A model generated the notes under the pieces. That model did no database searches. It was not told where the DNA came from and saw only the letters and a list, made by a program, of their open reading frames with translations. The position numbers and the translations under genes were made by a program. Below, piece by piece: positions 59,636 through 64,000 of a stretch of 64,000 nt of DNA. How positions within the stretch are numbered: position 1 is the stretch's first letter; the number at the start of each line of letters is the position of its first letter. The DNA is from Flavobacterium sp. UBA6135 (GTDB lineage: Bacteria; Bacteroidota; Bacteroidia; Flavobacteriales; Flavobacteriaceae): positions 45,072 to 109,071 of the forward strand of contig NZ_DIVJ01000028.1 in NCBI RefSeq assembly GCF_002428305.1, written 5' to 3'.

Positions 59636-59981
59636 TTTTATTTTTTTTATATTAATTCATGTAAAGATAGAGGTTAATAAATTTTGTTTAGCATAATTAA
59701 CAAAACATTAAACAAAGTTTATCGATTAAACTTAAATAAAGAGTAAATTAGTATTGTTTAGTTGACATAAAAAAGTAAACATTCAGATAGTTTGAACATT
59801 ACAAAAAAAAAAAGAGGACATCTCGTCCTCTTGAAATAGTAGCTACCTCTTAATAAAATTTCTACAGAAGACGTACTTGTAATTAGTTTTCGCCTTCCAG
59901 ACAAAGAAGAGTTCAACAATCCCAATCTTTAAGAATCACTGTTGACTCATCATGTATAAAAACAATAGCTATTTTGAATAG
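59636..59981. other. Intergenic region upstream of the fasciclin gene
   Basis: Contains an 8-bp inverted repeat TTTGTTTA (59683-59690) / TAAACAAA (59709-59716), which may be a promoter-region operator; a minus-strand terminator at 59803-59832; and a 30-codon open stretch near 59842-59930 reading 'LNKISTEDVLVISFRLPDKEEFNNPNL', possibly the end of a decayed gene. Otherwise nothing recognised. Confidence 0.35.
59803..59832 (-). terminator. Terminator hairpin downstream of the truncated alcohol dehydrogenase
   Basis: AAGAGGAC / GTCCTCTT stem (59812-59832) with a 5-nt loop; on the minus strand it ends in a run of ten or more T (59811-59803). Confidence 0.75.
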
Positions 59982-60268
59982 CTATTCATTTTTCAATACT
60001 ATCCTAAATCTAGCTTTACCATTTTCTAGATGTTCAATTGCTTCATTTACCTTTGCCATCGGAAATTCTTCAACATCGGGATAGATAGAGTGTCTTACAC
60101 AGAAATCCAGCATAGTTTTAGTTAAAGCCGGACTTCCTATGGGGCTTCCTCCTACTGATTTTTCTCCCATAATTAAACTAAATGCTGGGATTTCCATCGG
60201 CTCCAAAACGGCTCCCACTGTATGAAATCTTCCTTTTGGTGCCAATGCAGTCAAATAAGAATTCCAAT
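59982..60268 (-). pseudogene. C-terminal fragment of a zinc-type NAD(P)-dependent alcohol dehydrogenase
   Basis: Only the last 95 residues remain: 'DWNSYLTALAPKGRFHTVGAVLEPMEIPAFSLIMGEKSVGGSPIGSPALTKTMLDFCVRHSIYPDVEEFPMAKVNEAIEHLENGKARFRIVLKNE'. This is the C-terminus of the YahK/Ahr-type medium-chain dehydrogenase family (normally about 330-350 residues); the catalytic zinc domain and cofactor GxGxxG motif are missing. The similarity stops at the GC-rich repeat 60269-60300; a TTG-started frame from 60302 into the fragment would be translated from the repeat and is unlikely to be functional. A rearrangement or insertion at the repeat seems to have removed the 5' part. Confidence 0.85.
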
Positions 60269-60300
60269 CCCCCGCTTGCGCGAGCGTCCCGCTCGTGCCC
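60269..60300. repeat. GC-rich repeat at the alcohol dehydrogenase break point
   Basis: A 32-bp stretch with CGCTTGCGCGAGCG (near-palindromic, 60273-60286) then TCCCGCTCGTGCCC, strikingly GC-rich in this AT-rich DNA. It marks the truncation junction. The phrase resembles dispersed GC-rich repeats found in Bacteroidetes genomes; from this window alone only one copy is visible. Confidence 0.55.
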
Positions 60301-60547
60301 AAAATCTAATTCAAATCAATCTCTAAAATAGTTTGATCATCATTCCCGTAATTTCTGGCACTCATACAGTTCCAATTTAGTGAATATAAAACAAACTCCG
60401 ATTGTTTCCCAAAATTTGTATTTTCCACTCACCCTTCAAAGATAGAAAAATTTTATTTTGGTAAAACCATAGTTGTCGGGGGGTTTCATTGTTGGCTTTT
60501 CAAGCCCAACGAAACTCTAGCTATTACCTGCTGGCGTTCTTTCGGTT
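60301..60547. other. Junction region between the truncated gene and the metal cargo
   Basis: No reading frame of note. A minus-strand -7-like box (CAAAGATA on the plus strand, about 60439-60446) is present, and GTTGGC/GCCCAAC at about 60493-60512 can form a hairpin. May be the boundary of an acquired segment. Confidence 0.35.
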
Positions 60548-61342
60548 TCATTTCGCCAATTTCAATATTCTATACGCTCCTCTTGCCACAACTACAAATA
60601 CAATAGCTCCGATAATCAAATCGGGATAACTCGAGTTTAACCAATTGACCAAAATTCCCGCAACGATAACTCCCGAATTGATTATAACATCGTTTGACGT
60701 GAAAATCATCGAAGCCTGCATATGTGCTTCTTTGCTTTTGTTCTTTTGCAACAGGTAAAGACAAAGTACGTTTGCTATCAATGCCAAAACAGAAACAATA
60801 ATCATTGTTTTGAAATCGGGCATCGCTTCTATTCCGATAAAACGTCTGATAACTTCAACAAAACCGATAACGGCTAACAGGATTTGAAAGTAACCTGCAA
60901 ATTTGGCGATATTGTTTTTTCTTGCAATCGTACCCCCAACAGCAAACAAAGCCAATGCGTAAACGATGCTATCGGCAAGCATATCCAAGCTATCCGCTAC
61001 CAATCCCATTGAGTTGGAAAAAATACCGAACAACATTTCCAATCCAAAGAAAACGAAATTGATAATCAATACCGTCCATAGTAGTTTCCGTTGGCTATTG
61101 CTTGTATCTGTTTCAACAACTGCGTTAGTTTCTTCGGTTGAAATCAGCGTTGTATTTAGGTTCAAGGTTTCCAAAGCCGAAAAAATCGGCTCTGGGTTTC
61201 CACTATGGTAAACATTTAGTTTTCTATTGGGAATATCAAATTCCAATGACTTTACCGTATCAAAGTTTTGCAGTTTCATACGGATTAATTGCTCCTCACT
61301 TGGGCAATCCATTTTTGTTATATTAAATATGGTTTTATTCAT
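60548..61342 (-). CDS. Cation diffusion facilitator (CDF)-type transporter with N-terminal HMA-like domain
   Basis: A 264-residue protein. Residues 1-75 look like an HMA-type fold ('FNITKMDCPSEEQLIRMKLQNFDTVKSLEFDIPNRKLNVYHSG') but with a single Cys13, not CxxC. The membrane part has 'FFGLEMLFGIFSNSMGLVADSLDMLADSIVYALALFAVG' with D120-x3-D124, then 'SMIFTSNDVIINSGVIVAG'. In FieF-type exporters the second helix pair offers H-x3-D; here it is F214-x3-D218, so the transport site is altered. No C-terminal cytoplasmic CDF domain is present. It follows the TonB receptor by 4 bp. Confidence 0.88.
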   Translation of the reverse strand: MNKTIFNITKMDCPSEEQLIRMKLQNFDTVKSLEFDIPNRKLNVYHSGNPEPIFSALETLNLNTTLISTEETNAVVETDTSNSQRKLLWTVLIINFVFFGLEMLFGIFSNSMGLVADSLDMLADSIVYALALFAVGGTIARKNNIAKFAGYFQILLAVIGFVEVIRRFIGIEAMPDFKTMIIVSVLALIANVLCLYLLQKNKSKEAHMQASMIFTSNDVIINSGVIVAGILVNWLNSSYPDLIIGAIVFVVVARGAYRILKLAK

Positions 61343-61346
61343 CTTC

Positions 61347-63518
61347 TTAAAGTCTAAATTTTATTCCCCCGTTAATTACAAATCCGTCCAATGGTGCATA
61401 GATGTCTTTAAAAACAGGGTTGGTTATTGTGCCTGTATAAATGTTGTCAAAACGGGTCTGCCTTGTATCAAGGAAATTTTCAAAGTTGATGTACAAAGAA
61501 AATCTTTCCCAAATTTTTTCAGCCATAAAGCCACACATCACATAGTCTTTACCTGTTGTTCCGTCATTGAGCTTTTGCGGACTAAAATAATAGGCTTCCA
61601 AACCAATCTTCCATTTATCCTCTATTTCATACATCAGTACAGAGTTAATGCGGTGTTTTGGTGTTAATGGATTTTCGGTATTTATTCCGTTTTCAATCAA
61701 TCGGGTATCGGTAAAGGTGTAGCCCAAAAACAATTTAAAATCATCATAACCGATTTTGATATTGGTTTCTGTTCCTTTGGTATGAATGTAGCCCGATGAA
61801 TTGATGAACTGATATGTATTTGTAGCTATATTTTGAAGCAACAAAGGATTATCCAAATAGGTGTAAAAGAATAAATGATTTATGCTGAATGTCCAATCAT
61901 CGCCAATATTAGTACGGTAATTGATGTCTGCATTTGCTCCGTAGCTCTTTTCTAATTTATTGGTATTATCGTCAATAGGCATTACATTTTGATATTGTAT
62001 GCGTTCGCTTTCTTCCGTAAAAATGGTTGGTGTTTTGTAGCCAAATCCGCCTCCGATACGTGAAGTCAATCCGTTAGCAATCTGAAACAATGCCGATATT
62101 CTTGGCAAAAAAACAGCTCCGTAATCTATCACGTAATCCGTTCTTAAACCTGTTTCCAATTGAAGCCAATCCGTAGCCTTAAAAGAATTTTGAACGAAAG
62201 CCCCGAATGTGGTTTGGTTGTAATCTCTTAACGGAAATGCGGTCATCTGCTTTTCTTTAAAATTGTCCGTCCAAATATTAACGCCTGTTACCCATTCTGA
62301 CTTTTCTTTGCTGTGGGTATAGCTTGCTTCCGTAAAAGTGGCTGTTTGCCTTCCCTCAAACTCGTAATTGGGAATAGCTGTATTGCGGTTAAAATAACTT
62401 ACGCTGTTCTTTATCTGTACAAAACTGTTTTCGTTTACCGTATGGTCAAAAACAAATTGGGTAGAATAGCGTTGTGTTTTGTTTTCTTCAAAATATTGGT
62501 GTGTGTTATCGCCTTTGCCTTTGATGTAAAGCATATCGCCACCCAAACGGTTTTCAATGGTGGTGTTAATGCCGAAGTTCATTTTTGTTTTATCATTGAA
62601 GTAAACAAATAATTTAGGGTTCAGTACATACCTTTCAAATTGGGGAATGGCAGAAAGCCCGATTTGTGCAGGGTCGTAAGCTCCGTTGCGATTATGCGAA
62701 GCAAATATTGTCGTTCCGATTTTCTTAAACTTCTGTCCGTAAAAACCATTGATGTCTAAACCCCTGCCCGATGTTCCGTTTAAATGAAAACGCAAATCCC
62801 TTTCTTCCGTTGGTGTCTTGGAAATCAGATTTACCAAACCTGCTATTGCTCCACCACCGTACAGCGTAGATGTTGAACCTTTAATAACTTCAACCTGCTT
62901 TAAGTCAAGCGGTGGAATTTGCAACAAACCCAATCCGCTCGAAGCACCCGAATAAATAGGAAAACCGTCTTTTAGAATTTGCGTATATCGTCCGTCAAGC
63001 CCTTGAATACGAATACTTGCATTGGCACTTGTGGGCGATGTGGTTTGTACGTGAATACCTGTACTTTCACTCAAAAGCATACGAATATCCCCTGCTTTCA
63101 TATTGCCTTTTTCGTCTAATTCCTCTCTTCCGATAAACTCAATGCGTGTAGGGATATTTTGGATAGTTCTTGTACTTCTTGTAGATGAAATAACAATACC
63201 GTCTAACTCTGTTGAACTTTCATAGAGTAAAATCTCAATCGGGGTTGTATCTTCTAATGGAAAGTTAAAGCTGTCGGTACGTTGGGCAAAACCGATATAA
63301 CTAAATTGAATTTCTTGCAAACCGTTTGCAATACCTGTTAATATAATATGTCCGTTTTCATCGGAAATTGTGGCGATTGTAGTGCCTGTTACCTGTGCGG
63401 TTACGCCCATTAAAGGCTCTTTTTTTTCGCTGTCTTTAATTACAGCTTTGAACGTATTTTGTGCATATACACAAAGGTTGAGTGTCATAAAAAATGACAC
63501 AAAGAGTATTTTTTTCAT
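61347..63518 (-). CDS. TonB-dependent receptor, siderophore/metal type
   Basis: An outer-membrane receptor of 723 residues. Signal peptide 'KKILFVSFFMTLNLCVYAQN'; carboxypeptidase-like regulatory domain 'FKAVIKDSEKKEPLMGVTAQVTGTTIATISDENGHIILTGI'; plug with 'EFIGREELDEKGNMKAGDIRMLLSESTGIHVQTTSPTSANASIRIQGLDGRYTQILKDGFPIYSGASSGLGLLQIPPLDLKQVEVIKGSTSTLYGGGAIAGLVNLISKTP'; barrel ending 'FRL'. Length and plug style match ferric or other metal-complex receptors. The start at 63518 is chosen at the signal peptide; a frame extension to 63569 lacks one. Paired with the CDF gene downstream and a Cys-rich protein upstream. Confidence 0.93.
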   Translation of the reverse strand: MKKILFVSFFMTLNLCVYAQNTFKAVIKDSEKKEPLMGVTAQVTGTTIATISDENGHIILTGIANGLQEIQFSYIGFAQRTDSFNFPLEDTTPIEILLYESSTELDGIVISSTRSTRTIQNIPTRIEFIGREELDEKGNMKAGDIRMLLSESTGIHVQTTSPTSANASIRIQGLDGRYTQILKDGFPIYSGASSGLGLLQIPPLDLKQVEVIKGSTSTLYGGGAIAGLVNLISKTPTEERDLRFHLNGTSGRGLDINGFYGQKFKKIGTTIFASHNRNGAYDPAQIGLSAIPQFERYVLNPKLFVYFNDKTKMNFGINTTIENRLGGDMLYIKGKGDNTHQYFEENKTQRYSTQFVFDHTVNENSFVQIKNSVSYFNRNTAIPNYEFEGRQTATFTEASYTHSKEKSEWVTGVNIWTDNFKEKQMTAFPLRDYNQTTFGAFVQNSFKATDWLQLETGLRTDYVIDYGAVFLPRISALFQIANGLTSRIGGGFGYKTPTIFTEESERIQYQNVMPIDDNTNKLEKSYGANADINYRTNIGDDWTFSINHLFFYTYLDNPLLLQNIATNTYQFINSSGYIHTKGTETNIKIGYDDFKLFLGYTFTDTRLIENGINTENPLTPKHRINSVLMYEIEDKWKIGLEAYYFSPQKLNDGTTGKDYVMCGFMAEKIWERFSLYINFENFLDTRQTRFDNIYTGTITNPVFKDIYAPLDGFVINGGIKFRL

Positions 63519-63604
63519 TGAAAAATAATGCTTAATATTTAATAAATAAGTAATAACGGTGGAAAGCACCGTAACAAATCAGTTTGGGCGGAAAGCACCA
63601 TATA

Positions 63605-63907
63605 TTAAGCCAATTGTGGAGGATGCCAAATAGAATAAGGAAAGTCTGAAATAGGCGGTGTTGGCATTGTGCCTAATTTTCTTTGGGGTTCTTTTACTGA
63701 ATGTTCAATCGAAAAATGAAAGTTGGTTAAAACAAATCCCGTACAGGTGTTGCAGTTAAAAAAAGGCGAACAGCAACTGCAATCTTCGTCTTGTTCGTTT
63801 TGTCCTTGCTCGGTGGTATGTTCCTGCATACATTTATCCTCAATAAAAGACGGTACGGCTGATAACAGCAATACATAAACGGCTAATATTAAAGATATAA
63901 ATTTCAT
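63605..63907 (-). CDS. Small Cys-rich exported protein, DUF6660-like
   Basis: A 100-residue protein. N-terminal signal-like helix 'KFISLILAVYVLLLSAVPSFIED', then 'CMQEHTTEQGQNEQDEDCSCCSPFFNCNTCTGFVLTNFHFS', with a C-x-C-C-S-P-F-x2-C-x2-C cysteine cluster typical of DUF6660-type proteins that accompany metal TonB receptors. Possibly metal-binding. It lies upstream of the receptor with an 86-bp gap and is probably cotranscribed. Confidence 0.78.
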   Translation of the reverse strand: MKFISLILAVYVLLLSAVPSFIEDKCMQEHTTEQGQNEQDEDCSCCSPFFNCNTCTGFVLTNFHFSIEHSVKEPQRKLGTMPTPPISDFPYSIWHPPQLA

Positions 63908-63912
63908 TTTAC

Positions 63913-63920
63913 AAAGTTAG
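63913..63920 (-). promoter_or_regulatory. Predicted -7 box TAACTTTG of the metal cargo operon
   Basis: TAACTTTG (63920-63913, minus strand) matches TAnnTTTG, six bases upstream of the ATG of the Cys-rich gene, so the transcript would be near leaderless. No TTG in range. Confidence 0.35.
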
Positions 63921-64000
63921 GTAAAAATTGTTTCGTTATTTTTTGATTTTCCCGAAATGTCGTTTTTTAGCACGAACGTTGTTTTACGCTTGCAGGTAAC

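Noticed and set aside
1..64000. tRNA, tmRNA, SRP RNA and riboswitches
   Set aside because: I looked for T-loop, anticodon and conserved riboswitch core sequences by eye and found none convincing; a covariance search would be needed to exclude them.

Overview
The window is AT-rich chromosomal DNA from a member of the Flavobacteriaceae, most likely Flavobacterium or a close relative. The evidence is two type IX secretion (T9SS) cargo proteins with CTD sorting domains, a hybrid two-component system, 2TM-domain/LytTR signalling, DUF3822-rsmD and BT_3928-type gene neighbourhoods, Bacteroidetes promoters (TTG, then TAnnTTTG) and little use of Shine-Dalgarno sequences.

Layout. 1-5.8 kb: end of a glycosyltransferase, tsaC, a GxxExxY gene inside a perfect inverted repeat, the CCA-adding enzyme, a toxin-antitoxin pair, heme A synthase and a CDP-alcohol phosphotransferase. 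5.8-9.3 kb: a minus-strand signalling operon (TPR-like exported protein, LytS-type kinase fused to a 2TM domain, two 2TM proteins, LytTR regulator). 9.5-13.4 kb: a second toxin-antitoxin pair, a TonB-dependent receptor, a small exported protein and a NUDIX hydrolase. 13.4-21.5 kb: two minus-strand operons, TolC-MFP-RND-small protein-DUF2892 and DUF6132-HMA-dihaem cytochrome. Both start at promoters with the same GTAACNNNNGTTAC dyad at the same spacing, so they probably form one regulon. 21.6-26.5 kb: pRiA4b-like protein, a repeat-flanked four-helix-bundle gene, nucleoid-associated protein, Hsp20, SulP transporter.

26.5-41.8 kb is the most foreign-looking part. A decayed IS982-family transposase precedes a hybrid two-component regulator and ten collinear downstream genes: a tiny Cys/Tyr-rich reading frame, two exported alpha/beta-barrel-like proteins, two exported NTF2/SnoaL-like proteins, an SDR, an alpha/beta-hydrolase lipoprotein, a DUF418 membrane protein, an SGNH-like protein and an MBOAT acyltransferase. 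Decayed coding debris follows. G+C is visibly higher than in the flanks. No SusC/SusD pair or glycoside hydrolase is present, so this is not a standard polysaccharide utilisation locus. It may be an undescribed exported modification (O-acylation) system.

41.8-59.6 kb: RecD-like helicase, DUF3822-rsmD, two T9SS cargo genes sharing an upstream palindrome element, RNase P RNA, DUF3667, rlmH, folP, DUF1599, BT_3928-like, OppB-type permease, a composite repeat cluster, TlpA-like protein, tpiA and a fasciclin protein. 59.9-64 kb: a truncated alcohol dehydrogenase ends at a GC-rich repeat, followed by an apparent metal-handling cargo (CDF transporter, TonB receptor, small Cys-rich protein) that reaches the window edge.

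All identifications are by reading motifs; no database search was run.
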